A DNA stretch of 52,478 nucleotides from an uncultured Slackia sp. (GCA_934661005.1 CAKUIK010000012.1:1-52478), one strand, 5' to 3'; shown: positions 44,066-52,478, counted from the stretch's first letter. The notes: generated from the sequence alone by a model not told the origin. Translations and numbers: made by a program.

Positions 44066-45595
44066 TTAACGTGCCTTGTAAACCGAATCGATTCCCTCAA
44101 GCGCGCTCGTCTCGGCGAGCGACTTGCCCTTGGTCTCGGGCGCGATGAACCACGACATAACCAGGCAAATGCCCACGAGCACCGCCGCCACGAGCATCGT
44201 GGGGCCAACGCCAAACGCAGCCAAGAACAGCGGCGTGCCATACGTCGACACAATGGTGCCAATGCGCGAGAAGCCAATGGCGATGCCTACGGCCGAAGCG
44301 CGAACCTCGGTCGGAAACAGCTCGTTGGGATAGAGCCACTGCAGAATGCCCGGGCCGCCGCTGAAGAACGCGTACATGCCGAACGCAAGAATCACAACGA
44401 AAATCGGCGCCGTGGGCCACACGCCAAGAATGGTAAGGCCCGCGCCCATGAACACCAGGCTGATGAGCAGCAGCTTGCGACGTCCCATGGAATTCAGCCA
44501 GAACATCGCAGGAATAGAACCAATCAGGAAGAACAGGCTCACGACGCTCTCGCCCAGAATCGATTCCTGGCCCTCGCCCAAGCCGAACGCGGTCATAATG
44601 TCGGGGCCGAACGTGTAAATGGCGTACATCGGCACCACCTGGCACAGAATGAACACGCCCATGAACACCATGCGCTTCATGTAGCCGGAATGCAGCAGCA
44701 TGCGCAGCGAGGTCTTCGGCTGCTCTTCTTCATCCTCGAGCTCGACGTCTTCGCCGAACACGCGGTGCACGATTTCGTCGGCCTCTTCCTTGCGACCCTT
44801 CTTCGCGAGCCACATGGGCGATTCAGGAATATCGTGACGGCCAACCAGCAGAATAATGCAAGGAATAACCGCCGAACCGAGCATCCACTTCCAGCCGTCA
44901 GGCACGGTATACAGGAAATAGCCCACGAACGCGGCCACCGTGGCGCCCAAATACCACGCCGCCGACACCGCGCCCATTGAAATGCTGCGGTATTTCTTCG
45001 GCGTGAACTCGGCGATAAGCGACGTCGCAATGGGATAGTCGGCGCCTACGAACACGCCGATGAAGAAGCGCGCCGCGACAAGCTCCCACGGGTTGCTGCA
45101 AAAAACGCTCAGAATCGAGAAGAGGGCAATGGCAACCAGGTCGATTATGAACATTTTCTTGCGGCCGATGGCATCGGTCAGATAGCCGCCGGCAATGGTG
45201 CCCACCAGAATGCCCAGCATAACCGACGCGCCAATGGCGGCCGATTCGGACGCGGTGAGGCTGAACATGGGCGTGATTTGCGTAAGGGCCACGCCAATAA
45301 GCGAAAGCACGTAGCCGTCCAAGAATGAACCGCCACTCGAGAAAATCGCGATCTTGCGCAGAAACGGCGTCATCGCAACGTCGTCGATGGTCTTTTTTGC
45401 CTTGCGCTTCACGTATCGAGCAACGCGCTCGGGCGACCATTTGCCATGTTCTTCAACGTACGCGCGCTGCGTGCGCACATCGGGGCTCGCCTGGTGCAGA
45501 ATCTCTTCGCGAGCCATATCGCTGCTTTCGCAGGCCATATTGGTTTCGTTCTTAGGCGGACTCACAACTTGAGTCGTTTTCTTAATAGCGCTCAT
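44066..45595 (-). CDS. MFS transporter, sugar-porter-like (organic acid uptake candidate)
   Basis: A 509-residue major facilitator with 12 predicted helices and a long hydrophilic N-terminus (~80 residues). Signatures are GGYLTDAIGRKKMF between helices 2 and 3, PESPMWLAKKGRKEEA after helix 6 and PETKGKSLAE at the end, as in PF00083 carriers of sugars, aromatic acids and other metabolites. AAAGGAGG lies four bases before the ATG. It is within the CoA-ester cluster and is probably one of two import routes for the substrate (or export of product). Confidence 0.9.
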   Translation of the reverse strand: MSAIKKTTQVVSPPKNETNMACESSDMAREEILHQASPDVRTQRAYVEEHGKWSPERVARYVKRKAKKTIDDVAMTPFLRKIAIFSSGGSFLDGYVLSLIGVALTQITPMFSLTASESAAIGASVMLGILVGTIAGGYLTDAIGRKKMFIIDLVAIALFSILSVFCSNPWELVAARFFIGVFVGADYPIATSLIAEFTPKKYRSISMGAVSAAWYLGATVAAFVGYFLYTVPDGWKWMLGSAVIPCIILLVGRHDIPESPMWLAKKGRKEEADEIVHRVFGEDVELEDEEEQPKTSLRMLLHSGYMKRMVFMGVFILCQVVPMYAIYTFGPDIMTAFGLGEGQESILGESVVSLFFLIGSIPAMFWLNSMGRRKLLLISLVFMGAGLTILGVWPTAPIFVVILAFGMYAFFSGGPGILQWLYPNELFPTEVRASAVGIAIGFSRIGTIVSTYGTPLFLAAFGVGPTMLVAAVLVGICLVMSWFIAPETKGKSLAETSALEGIDSVYKAR

Positions 45596-45629
45596 AGTTC
45601 CTCCTTTGAAACGTAATCGCTTATAAGAA

Positions 45630-45655
45630 GGCTCGCCGAATCGCTCCGGCGAGCC
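45630..45655 (-). other. Intercistronic hairpin between MaoC-like and MFS genes
   Basis: GGCTCGCCG/CGGCGAGCC, a perfect 9-bp stem with 8-base loop, followed by TTCTT on the minus strand. Probably partial terminator or mRNA-processing element. Confidence 0.55.
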
Positions 45656-45686
45656 CCACACTCACAAGAAAAGCCATGCACGAATG

Positions 45687-46565
45687 CTATGCGCGCTCGG
45701 GGTCCCACTCAACGATACCATTGTTGAGGAACGGCTTCGAATCGGGAGCGTCAGCGTTGACCATTCGGAACCTTGCCTCGCCCTCGGCCGTCTTCCACAC
45801 CACGGTGCGCAGGCGAACGCCAGGCAGAACAGGGGAAGTGAAGCGGCACTTGAAGCGCGTCATGGCCTCGGGATGACCCGGGAACAGCAGGGAAATCACG
45901 TGACGCATTGCAACGCCGGCGCTGCTCACGCCGTGAGCAATCGGGCGCTCAAGACCGGTCTGCTCGGTGTAGGACCAGTCGATGTGCTGCTGATGCCAGT
46001 CGCCCATCATGCGGTACACGAGCGGCCAGTTGTAGCCGTAGGTTTCCTCATAGGCGAAGTCGGCCTCGCGATCGGGGTAATCGACAGCATCCTTCGGAGG
46101 AAGCTCGCCGCCCCAACCACCGTCATAGATGCAGCAGTCGTAGGTGTCGACGGTGCACAGATGCGTGCCGTCGGCGGAGTACGACTTGCCCACCTGCTTC
46201 GAGAGCGAGCCGCGACCCTCGCCGCGGTCCCAAATGGCCTCTTGGGTCACATAGGTCTCAATATGGTCAGACATCTTGAACGGCGCATGGAAATGCACGT
46301 CGATGCCGTAGTGCAGCGAACCGGAATAGTCGAAGCCGTAGTCGAGCGTCGTCGTCATTTCCTCGTTCACGGTCAGCGGCACAGCGAAGATCGGGAGAAC
46401 CTTCAGGTCGGGGTTTTTCGCGTCGTGCTCGTTGACGTATTCCAAGTCAACGCGACCGTCCCAGCCAGCACCGCATCCGAGCGCGCAAATCTCCAAATCT
46501 TTGAAGGTGTAGTCACGCACGAAGGGCCCGAAAGTCTTACCTACGATCTCAGTTGAAATAGCCAT
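45687..46565 (-). CDS. MaoC/hydratase-2-like double-hotdog protein, catalytic residues present
   Basis: A 292-residue paralogue of the protein at 38556-39431; both share FGPF, LKVLPIF, WDRG, IYDGGWGGE and the GVAMRH/GIAMRH helix. The catalytic motif is GDWHQQHID: Asp189 and His194 are kept at the hydratase-2 spacing (Asp to His +5), and PIAHG keeps His211. It is therefore the likely active (R)-enoyl-CoA hydratase/dehydratase of the cluster. GGGGAGG precedes the ATG. It lies 45 bases after the CoA ligase gene. Confidence 0.88.
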   Translation of the reverse strand: MAISTEIVGKTFGPFVRDYTFKDLEICALGCGAGWDGRVDLEYVNEHDAKNPDLKVLPIFAVPLTVNEEMTTTLDYGFDYSGSLHYGIDVHFHAPFKMSDHIETYVTQEAIWDRGEGRGSLSKQVGKSYSADGTHLCTVDTYDCCIYDGGWGGELPPKDAVDYPDREADFAYEETYGYNWPLVYRMMGDWHQQHIDWSYTEQTGLERPIAHGVSSAGVAMRHVISLLFPGHPEAMTRFKCRFTSPVLPGVRLRTVVWKTAEGEARFRMVNADAPDSKPFLNNGIVEWDPERA

Positions 46566-46610
46566 GTCCTCCCCTTTCAGCAGACAACTGATCTATATGA
46601 AGAAACCCGT

Positions 46611-48194
46611 TTAATGCAAAAGCTTCTTCGCGCATTTCCCCACGCTCGTGTGGGGCAATGCATCCACCACCTCTACGATGGTTGGAACCTTGAAATGGGC
46701 CAGATTGTGGCGGCAATGCTCAAGCACGGCTTCCACATTAGGCTCGACGTTCGGCTCGAACACGAGGAACGCCTTCACCGCCTGGTCGCGAACCGGGTCA
46801 TCGACGCCGATGACCGCCACCTCGGCAAGACCGGGGAATGTATTGAGAACCTCTTCAACCTCAGAAGCAGAAATGTTTTCGCCAGCGCGCTTGATCATGT
46901 TGGACTTGCGATCGACGAAGTACATCCAACCGCCCTCGTCGAAATAGCCCTTGTCGCCCGAGCGCATCCAGCCTTTGCAGTCAACGCAAGAATTCGTGGC
47001 GGCCTCGTCGTTGTAGTAGCCCTTCATAAGGGAAACGCCCATCTCGCCGTGGAAGACGATGTCGCCCACCTCGCCGGCAGGAAGCACGTTGCCCTCGGAA
47101 TCGACCACTCGCACGTCGTAGCCCAGGCCGCTGCGGCCCACGCTCGGCCAACGACGCTCGCCATACGGCAGGTCGGTCGTGACCCAGCACACCGACTCGG
47201 TAAGGCCGTAGCAATTCTGCAGGCGCACGCCGAAGCGATTCTCGAATTCGTCTTTCTCAGACTCCTCGATGGCCAGGTAATACTGCACCGACTTCACGTT
47301 GTGGTCGCGCTCGCCTTCCGCCACGGGCTGCATCATAAGGGTGCGCACCATCATGGCAACGAGCTGCAGCGCGGTGGCGCCGAATTCGCGCACCTGCGAC
47401 CAGTAGCGATGCGCGCTGTATTTCTCAACGAAAACGAGCGTCGCGCCACAGGTGAGCACGGGCATGAGCGCCGCGGTTTGGAAATTGGAATGGAACGCCG
47501 GCATGGTCGTGAGCAGGCGGTCGTCGGGCGAAAGGTTGCACTGCCAGTCGCCGTAGTAGCCGCCATAGAGCATGTTGGCGTGGGTAAGTTCAACACCCTT
47601 CGGGTCGCTCGTGGTGCCCGAGGTGAAAATGATCATGGCCGTATCGAGCGGGTCGATGCAGGCAGAAACCGAAAGCTCGCTTGCCTGCTCGGCAACTTCC
47701 GCGTCGAAGTCGCGCGCAACACCAGAAAGCTCTTCGTCGCCCGCGTGCGCGATAAACAACGTAGGCACGTGGTACGGTTCACCGCCAAGCGGTCCAGCAA
47801 TGCAACTTTCCACGCCTTCGCAGTAGTAGCACTGGCAGTCGGGCTCGGCGATAACCACCGAAATGTCGCACTTCTTGAACACATACACGCATTCGGCAAG
47901 CGTGTGCTGCATGTTGATGGGCACCGCCACCGCGCCGAGCTTGGCGCACGCCATGCAGCATGCGATGTGCTCGGGGCTGTTGTAGAGCTGCACGCCCACA
48001 TTCTGGCCGGCGGTCACGCCGACCGAGCAAAGAAGATTCGCAACGCGATTGATGTATGCATTGAATTCGGCATAGGTGAAATCGCGCTGCGAGCCATCTT
48101 TGCCATGAAATTCAAGGAAGGTATGCGACCCCCTGTTAGTGGCGAGCCATTCCCACATGTCAGCCAAATTCTGGTTTCCCACAATAGTTGCCAT
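46611..48194 (-). CDS. Acyl-CoA ligase, CaiC-like
   Basis: A 527-residue AMP-forming (ANL) ligase that activates a carboxylic acid with ATP and CoA. The P-loop is IFTSGTTSDPKGVELTH, then MPAFH, YGLTES, the hinge GDKGYFDEGGWMYFVDRK and the C-terminal catalytic Lys in SVGKCAKK. It matches E. coli CaiC (betaine:CoA ligase) closely, including YYGDWQC, VEKYSAHRYW and MVRTLMMQP. AAAGG lies about nine bases before the ATG at 48194. A strong hairpin in the upstream gap may lower its expression relative to the CoA-transferase gene. Confidence 0.93.
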   Translation of the reverse strand: MATIVGNQNLADMWEWLATNRGSHTFLEFHGKDGSQRDFTYAEFNAYINRVANLLCSVGVTAGQNVGVQLYNSPEHIACCMACAKLGAVAVPINMQHTLAECVYVFKKCDISVVIAEPDCQCYYCEGVESCIAGPLGGEPYHVPTLFIAHAGDEELSGVARDFDAEVAEQASELSVSACIDPLDTAMIIFTSGTTSDPKGVELTHANMLYGGYYGDWQCNLSPDDRLLTTMPAFHSNFQTAALMPVLTCGATLVFVEKYSAHRYWSQVREFGATALQLVAMMVRTLMMQPVAEGERDHNVKSVQYYLAIEESEKDEFENRFGVRLQNCYGLTESVCWVTTDLPYGERRWPSVGRSGLGYDVRVVDSEGNVLPAGEVGDIVFHGEMGVSLMKGYYNDEAATNSCVDCKGWMRSGDKGYFDEGGWMYFVDRKSNMIKRAGENISASEVEEVLNTFPGLAEVAVIGVDDPVRDQAVKAFLVFEPNVEPNVEAVLEHCRHNLAHFKVPTIVEVVDALPHTSVGKCAKKLLH

Positions 48195-48243
48195 GCGCTA
48201 AAACCTTTCCCCCGAATTCCTGGTAAAAATCCCCAGTTTTAAA

Positions 48244-48271
48244 ATGTGGCCCGCACGAATGCGGGCCACAT
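48244..48271 (-). terminator. Terminator-like hairpin between the CaiB-like and ligase genes
   Basis: A perfect 12-bp stem ATGTGGCCCGCA/TGCGGGCCACAT with a 4-base loop, followed by TTTAAAAC on the minus strand. It probably terminates part of the transcripts. Confidence 0.75.
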
Positions 48272-48308
48272 CAGCAATTACGCCGCGATAGAAATCGCGA
48301 AATCCCGC

Positions 48309-49529
48309 TTAGTTCTCGCCAATCTTGACGACGTTCTTCTCAGCGAGCTCCTGCACCTGCTCGGCGGTGTAGCCAAGCTTGGTAAGGACGTCCATGGTGT
48401 CGCCACCCTGGGCAGGCATCGGGCGCCAAATCTGGCCCGGGGTCTGCTCGAAGCGAGGCATGGGAGAAAGGCCCTTGAAGGTTGCGCCGTCTTTGGTCTC
48501 CCACTCGACGAAGTTGCCACGGGCAGCCATGTGCTTGTCGGCAACCATGTCTTCGAATTCGTAGACGCTCTGAGCGGCGATAGCATGGTCAGCCAAAATA
48601 GCTTCGAGCTCCAGCTTGTCATGCTCGAGCAGCCAAGCCTCAAGGCGCTTCTCGAACTCTTCGGCGATAGGCATGGACAGCCACAGGGAAGCGGTGTCCT
48701 CGGGCAGCTCGGGGGTGCCCCAGTGCTCGCCCAGGCCGAGCTCTTCGATGATCCACTTGTTCTGGCGGATGCCGAACAGGTTCAAAGCGATGAAGCCGTC
48801 CTTGCACTTGTAAACGCCAATACCGCAGAGGTTGACGTTGCGAGCGCCAGCGCGAGGCCACTTGATGCCCTCGTTGAGGAAGTCGACCAGGTAGTACTGG
48901 CTCATGTACATGATGCCCTCGTACATAGCCCAGTCAATGCTCTCGCCCTTGCCGGTGCGGTCAGCCTTGCGCAGAGCAGCCAGGGAGGCAGCAATGAGCA
49001 GGTAGGAGTTGATGTAGTCACCGGAGTACGGCATGGAAATCATCGGCTGCTCAGCGGTGCCGTTCTGGCAGGTAAGGCCAGCGTAGGGGCCAACGGTGCC
49101 GTCGTAGGCAGGACGCTTGACGCGGTCGGGGTCGCCGAATTTACCGTAGCCGGAGCAGTGGACGATGATGAGCTTGGGGTTAACGGCCCACATATCCTCA
49201 TCGGTGAAGCCCTTGCGATCCCACGTGCCGCCCTTGGAGGACTCGAAGAAGATGTCGGTGTCCTTGAGCATCTTCAACAGAACTTCTTTGCCCTCGGGGG
49301 TGAACTGGTTCAGAGCGACGGAGCGGCAGTTACGACGCTCGGCCTGAGCAGCGTTCTTAGCATCGCGAACGGTGTCGCCGTAGCCCGTGTTCTCGAGCCA
49401 CGTAACATCGGCACCCCAGTCAGCCATGATGTTGCAAGCGCGAGGAATAGCTTCCTCCATTGCAGCGAAGACGATTTTGACGTCGTCGAGAACACCAAAG
49501 CTCGGTTTTTCGGTAGGAATGGCAGCCAT
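48309..49529 (-). CDS. CaiB-like class III CoA-transferase (first copy)
   Basis: A 406-residue CaiB/BaiF family CoA-transferase. It shares MADWGADVTWLENTGYGDTV, NPKLIIVHCSGYGKFG and the catalytic Asp171 in MPYSGDY with CaiB and with its paralogue at 39586-40797. It would transfer CoA from a product thioester to incoming substrate, saving ATP after the ligase primes the cycle. The ATG at 49529 has AAAGGA eight bases upstream. It sits between the CaiA-like and CaiC-like genes, as in the cai operon order A-B-C. Confidence 0.93.
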   Translation of the reverse strand: MAAIPTEKPSFGVLDDVKIVFAAMEEAIPRACNIMADWGADVTWLENTGYGDTVRDAKNAAQAERRNCRSVALNQFTPEGKEVLLKMLKDTDIFFESSKGGTWDRKGFTDEDMWAVNPKLIIVHCSGYGKFGDPDRVKRPAYDGTVGPYAGLTCQNGTAEQPMISMPYSGDYINSYLLIAASLAALRKADRTGKGESIDWAMYEGIMYMSQYYLVDFLNEGIKWPRAGARNVNLCGIGVYKCKDGFIALNLFGIRQNKWIIEELGLGEHWGTPELPEDTASLWLSMPIAEEFEKRLEAWLLEHDKLELEAILADHAIAAQSVYEFEDMVADKHMAARGNFVEWETKDGATFKGLSPMPRFEQTPGQIWRPMPAQGGDTMDVLTKLGYTAEQVQELAEKNVVKIGEN

Positions 49530-49676
49530 ATTGCTGGTCCTTTCTCGTTTCTCAGGGTACGCCGCGCCCTCACACGGCGCACCCATTGAGATTTCCCCAA
49601 ATGCGAGGCGGCATGCGCCTCACGTTATTAGCAAACGCTTCGTTGCCCCGCCCACGACGGGGCCTTACGATGCGAA

Positions 49677-50828
49677 TTACTGGCGATACGCCTTGATAGC
49701 GTTCTTGGAAGCGGTGAGAATCATCATCTCGTCGGTGCCGCCGGAGACGCGGTCGACACGCAGGTCGCGCCAGATGCGGTTGATGCGGTGCTCGGAAGCA
49801 ACAGCTATGCCGCCCATGACCTGCATAGCGTCGTCAACGACCTCGAAGGAAGCGTTGGCGCAGAAGTACTTGCACATTGCAGCCTGGCCAGCGTCGACGT
49901 CGCCGCCGAGGTTGGTGTCGGCGTTCCAAGCAGCTTCGTAGAGCATGTTGCGCATGGAGTCGAGCTTGATGGCCATGTGGCAGAACTTCAGGGAGTTCAG
50001 CTGGAAGCGAGCGACCGGCTTGCCGAAGGCAACGCGAGCCCAAGCATGCTTGGCAGCGTCCTCGAAAGCAGAGATAGCCGTGCCGTAGTCGCATGCAGCA
50101 ACGAGCCAGCGCTCGAAGTTGAAGTCAGCGACGCCGCGGTTGAAGCCGTTGCCCTCTTTGCCGAAGAAGTCCTTCTCCTCCATCTCGACGTTGTCGAGGT
50201 AGACCTCGCAGCAGGAGTCCATACGCAGGCCCAGCTTGGTGAGCGGGGACAGCGAGATGCCCGGCTTGGACATGTCGACGAAGAACTCGGAGATGACGTC
50301 CGGGTTGTCAGCGTCGCGGCACATGATGATGAGATACTTAACACCCTTGGAAGAGGTGATGAAGGTCTTGGTGCCGTTGAGGTAGATCTTGCCGTTCTCG
50401 CGCTTGTAGGTGGTCACAAGGCCAGAAACGTCAGAGCCGGCGCCCGGCTCGGTGCAAGCGGAGTTCACAACCTGCTCGCCCGTGCCCAGGTACTTCAGGC
50501 AAGCATCGATCTGCTCCTGAGTGCCCTCGCGGACGATGGTGTTGTAACCGGTGAGCAAGTACAGAACGTAGGTCGGGGCACCGTACTGGCCGAGAACCTC
50601 GTAGATAGCCATCAGCGTGGTGATGGGCTGCTCGAGGCCGAGGCCACCGTGCTCCTCATCGAGCATGATGCGGTCGAAGCCCATTTCGCAAAGGCCCTGG
50701 GCCCAGCGCAGCGGGTACTCGTGCTTCTCATCGCACTCGTGGAAGTAGGTCTCCCAGTTCTCGCTCTCCATGTAGTCGCGGTAGGACGCCACGATGAGCT
50801 CTTGTTCGTCGGTCAGATTGAAATCCAT
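49677..50828 (-). CDS. Acyl-CoA dehydrogenase/reductase, CaiA-like
   Basis: A 383-residue flavoprotein of the acyl-CoA dehydrogenase family, very close to E. coli CaiA (crotonobetainyl-CoA reductase): MDFNLTDEQEL, SENWETYFHECD, TEPGAGSDV, FFVDMSKPGI, KLGLRMDSCCEV and WRDLRVDRVSGGTDEM. The glutamate that many acyl-CoA dehydrogenases use as base in a YEGT motif is Gly here (VSGGT), as in CaiA. It likely reduces an enoyl-CoA. No electron-transfer flavoprotein genes are in the window. AAGGAGG lies six bases before the ATG. Confidence 0.94.
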   Translation of the reverse strand: MDFNLTDEQELIVASYRDYMESENWETYFHECDEKHEYPLRWAQGLCEMGFDRIMLDEEHGGLGLEQPITTLMAIYEVLGQYGAPTYVLYLLTGYNTIVREGTQEQIDACLKYLGTGEQVVNSACTEPGAGSDVSGLVTTYKRENGKIYLNGTKTFITSSKGVKYLIIMCRDADNPDVISEFFVDMSKPGISLSPLTKLGLRMDSCCEVYLDNVEMEEKDFFGKEGNGFNRGVADFNFERWLVAACDYGTAISAFEDAAKHAWARVAFGKPVARFQLNSLKFCHMAIKLDSMRNMLYEAAWNADTNLGGDVDAGQAAMCKYFCANASFEVVDDAMQVMGGIAVASEHRINRIWRDLRVDRVSGGTDEMMILTASKNAIKAYRQ

Positions 50829-50909
50829 TGAGAACCTCCTTATTGGTTGCACTCACATCCGGCCTTGCCGGAATATGACAGGATTGGGTGGGCATCTGCC
50901 CTATTGAAG

Positions 50910-51881
50910 CTACGCCTGATGGCGGGTCTTCCAGAATTCAGCGGAATGTTCGATGCACTCAATAGCCTCATCGAGCATTCGGGAGTAGTGAACGAATGCA
51001 TGCAGCACGCCTTCGAACACTTCGTGCTGGTTGCGCACGCCGTTGGTGTCGAGAACGCGATGCAAAAGCTCGGAATCGTCACGCAGCGGGTCAAGGCCGG
51101 CAGCGGCGATGTAGCACACGGGCATGCTCGTCGTAAGGTCGTTGTGGAACATGTCCACGTACGGTGCCTTGGTTTCGGCAGCAAGGTCGTTGAGCCAGCA
51201 CTCGTTGTAGTAGATGAGGTCTTCCTTGCGCATGCCGTCGATATCCCAACCGTACAGGCGCTGCGACATGGAATCCTCAAGGCCATAGAAGCCGTAATAC
51301 AGAAGCAGGCTCTTCACGAAGGAGTTGTCGCCCTCTTCGTCGCGCAGCCACAAATTCGATGCCATCGAAAGCACTGCGCCGCCCGAGTCGCCAGCGAACG
51401 AAAGGTCGTCGCCGTCGATGCCTTCTTCAGCACCATGCTCGTGCAGGTGCTTGGCGACCATCACGCACTCCTGAATGTTGGTGGGATACTTCGACTCAGG
51501 AGACAGGTGGTAGTCGACGCTCACGACAACCGCACCCGTTTTCTCGGCGAGAATGCGGCACACGCGATCGTGGGTGTCGGGGCTGCCCACAACAAAACCG
51601 CCGCCGTGAATGAACTCGATCACGGGAAGCTTCTCGGCTTCGACGGGGTAATAGTAGCGAGCCATGAATTCGCCCATGGGACCCTCGAACGTACGCTCGA
51701 CGGTCTTGGCCATAACCGGACCGCCCTCGTTCCAGAAGCGGCGCTCGCGCACGTAGTTCTCGCGCATCTCGGCGAATCCCACGTCGGTGACGAAGGCGTC
51801 GCCGGCAAGCTCGGCCGACTTCTGGAGGACGGCTTTCATCTGATCGTTCATAAGCAGCTGCGGATCGACTTTGTTTTCCAT
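50910..51881 (-). CDS. Alpha/beta hydrolase, hormone-sensitive-lipase (HSL) family esterase
   Basis: A 323-residue esterase of the HSL family. The oxyanion motif is HGGGF (92-96), the nucleophile elbow GDSGG gives Ser166, an acidic residue follows in GLDPLRDDSE (about 255-260) and the His in VLHAFVHY (about 285). No signal peptide, so it acts in the cytoplasm. It is not part of the classical cai operon; its presence suggests the imported compound is an ester or amide, or that a thioester is hydrolysed. The ATG at 51881 has AAAGGA six bases upstream; an upstream TTG is unlikely. Confidence 0.9.
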   Translation of the reverse strand: MENKVDPQLLMNDQMKAVLQKSAELAGDAFVTDVGFAEMRENYVRERRFWNEGGPVMAKTVERTFEGPMGEFMARYYYPVEAEKLPVIEFIHGGGFVVGSPDTHDRVCRILAEKTGAVVVSVDYHLSPESKYPTNIQECVMVAKHLHEHGAEEGIDGDDLSFAGDSGGAVLSMASNLWLRDEEGDNSFVKSLLLYYGFYGLEDSMSQRLYGWDIDGMRKEDLIYYNECWLNDLAAETKAPYVDMFHNDLTTSMPVCYIAAAGLDPLRDDSELLHRVLDTNGVRNQHEVFEGVLHAFVHYSRMLDEAIECIEHSAEFWKTRHQA

Positions 51882-51910
51882 GTTCAATCCTTTCTTGATG
51901 ACTTGGGAAG

Positions 51911-51940
51911 GTGGAGAGGCGTTTGGCGTCGCCTCTCCAC
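51911..51940 (-). other. Intercistronic hairpin between the MFS and esterase genes
   Basis: GTGGAGAGGCG/CGCCTCTCCAC, a perfect 11-bp stem with 8-base loop and no U-run. A second stem GCGGCCGG/CCGGCCGC lies at 51976-52006. Both fall in the 140-base gap. Confidence 0.6.
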
Positions 51941-52021
51941 GAGGCCAGCGGATTCGCTGGTATTAAGGGACCTGTGCGGCCGGTCGGCGTTATGCGGGCC
52001 GGCCGCTAAAGTGCTTGAAAG

Positions 52022-52478
52022 TTACTTGGCCTGAGAGGCAGCGTGCTTCTTGGTAGCACGGATGCACATGACCAGGAAGAGGATGCCAAGGACGGCGAAC
52101 ATGATCTCGAAGCCGAAGATCTGGTTGAAGGCTGCGACGCCGGAAGCGTCGATCAGCGAGCCGTACCAGGTGTGAATGAACACGTCAGGCAGGAAGCCGA
52201 TAACGGAAAGGATGCCAGCGGCGGTGCCGAAGATTCGCATCGGAATGCCGAGCTCGGAGAGCGGCGAGGAGCCGATGGAGAAAGCGCCGTAGGTAGCGAA
52301 GCCGAACACGACGACCAGGCAAGAAGCCATGATGGACATGCCGGGATCCTGCGGCAGAACGATGAAGGCGCCCAGAACCACGATGGCGAGCACGAAGCAG
52401 CCCATGATGGTCTTGGAAGACTTAGCCTTCGCGGCGATGGCGCCGATAACCGGGCCAGCGAGCAGACCAATACCATAG
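52022..52478 (-). CDS. MFS transporter, C-terminal part (cut by window edge)
   Basis: The last ~151 residues of a membrane protein running off the right end. The frame stays open to the edge, starting YGIGLLAGPVIGAIAAKAKSSK, a typical major-facilitator helix 8 with the following basic loop, and four more helices follow. It is the first visible gene of the accessory cluster in the transcribed direction and probably brings in the substrate or exchanges it for the reduced product. The N-terminal half and the operon promoter are outside the window. Confidence 0.85.
   Translation of the reverse strand, partial: YGIGLLAGPVIGAIAAKAKSSKTIMGCFVLAIVVLGAFIVLPQDPGMSIMASCLVVVFGFATYGAFSIGSSPLSELGIPMRIFGTAAGILSVIGFLPDVFIHTWYGSLIDASGVAAFNQIFGFEIMFAVLGILFLVMCIRATKKHAASQAK

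Noticed and set aside
38556..52478. Bile-acid (bai) operon hypothesis for the CoA cluster
   Set aside because: CoA ligase, CoA-transferase and MFS genes fit, but there is no BaiCD/BaiH-type old-yellow-enzyme reductase, BaiA dehydrogenase or BaiE dehydratase, and the enzymes match Cai proteins better.

Overview
The window is GC-rich bacterial DNA that fits an anaerobic actinomycete of the class Coriobacteriia, most likely family Eggerthellaceae (Eggerthella/Gordonibacter/Adlercreutzia/Slackia type). This placement is inferred from gene content: a LuxR regulator with a 12-helix membrane domain, a carnitine-type CoA gene set, a PPDK/regulator pair and a stand-alone CoaC. No 16S rRNA is present to confirm it. 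Most genes lie on the minus strand.

Layout. 1-4.3 kb: end of a tRNA-Asp, an orphan Tat-type lipoprotein of the SsuA/NMT1 family, thioredoxin reductase and thioredoxin, and a patatin-like hydrolase. 4.3-8.7 kb: endonuclease III coupled to a DUF2130 coiled-coil protein behind a LexA-like palindrome, then a HAD phosphatase and CoaC. 8.9-15.4 kb: an NCS1 permease and carAB. 15.6-19.9 kb: a MITE-like repeat, azlCD (azlC apparently leaderless), an NhaC-type antiporter and a TauE-type exporter. 20.2-25.5 kb (plus strand): a 5-oxoprolinase set, pxpB-pxpC-DUF1445-pxpA, with an NRAMP-fold transporter that has lost its metal ligands. 25.5-29.8 kb: three copies of a structured repeat around ppdK and its regulator. 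29.8-38.1 kb: housekeeping genes glyS, glyQ, lepB, trmD, rimM, khpA, rpsP, pnp and rpsO.

38.5-52.5 kb is an accessory catabolic region. Read in the minus direction it holds an MFS transporter (cut by the window edge), an HSL-type esterase, CaiA-, CaiB- and CaiC-like proteins, a double-hotdog MaoC protein, a second MFS transporter and a metallo-beta-lactamase-fold protein. A plus-strand membrane LuxR regulator and a second, divergent CaiB-MaoC pair follow. The enzymes closely resemble the carnitine/crotonobetaine system, but CaiD and CaiE are absent and the two MaoC proteins differ in their catalytic residues. My reading is an anaerobic CoA-thioester pathway in which an imported, possibly ester-linked, substrate is activated, hydrated or dehydrated, and reduced as an electron acceptor. 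The substrate cannot be named from the sequence.

Non-coding structure is unusually rich: three ~155-bp elements with a conserved core and compensating stems, four copies of a short palindrome at gene ends, a 183-bp inverted-repeat element, and strong hairpins in most gaps of the accessory cluster.
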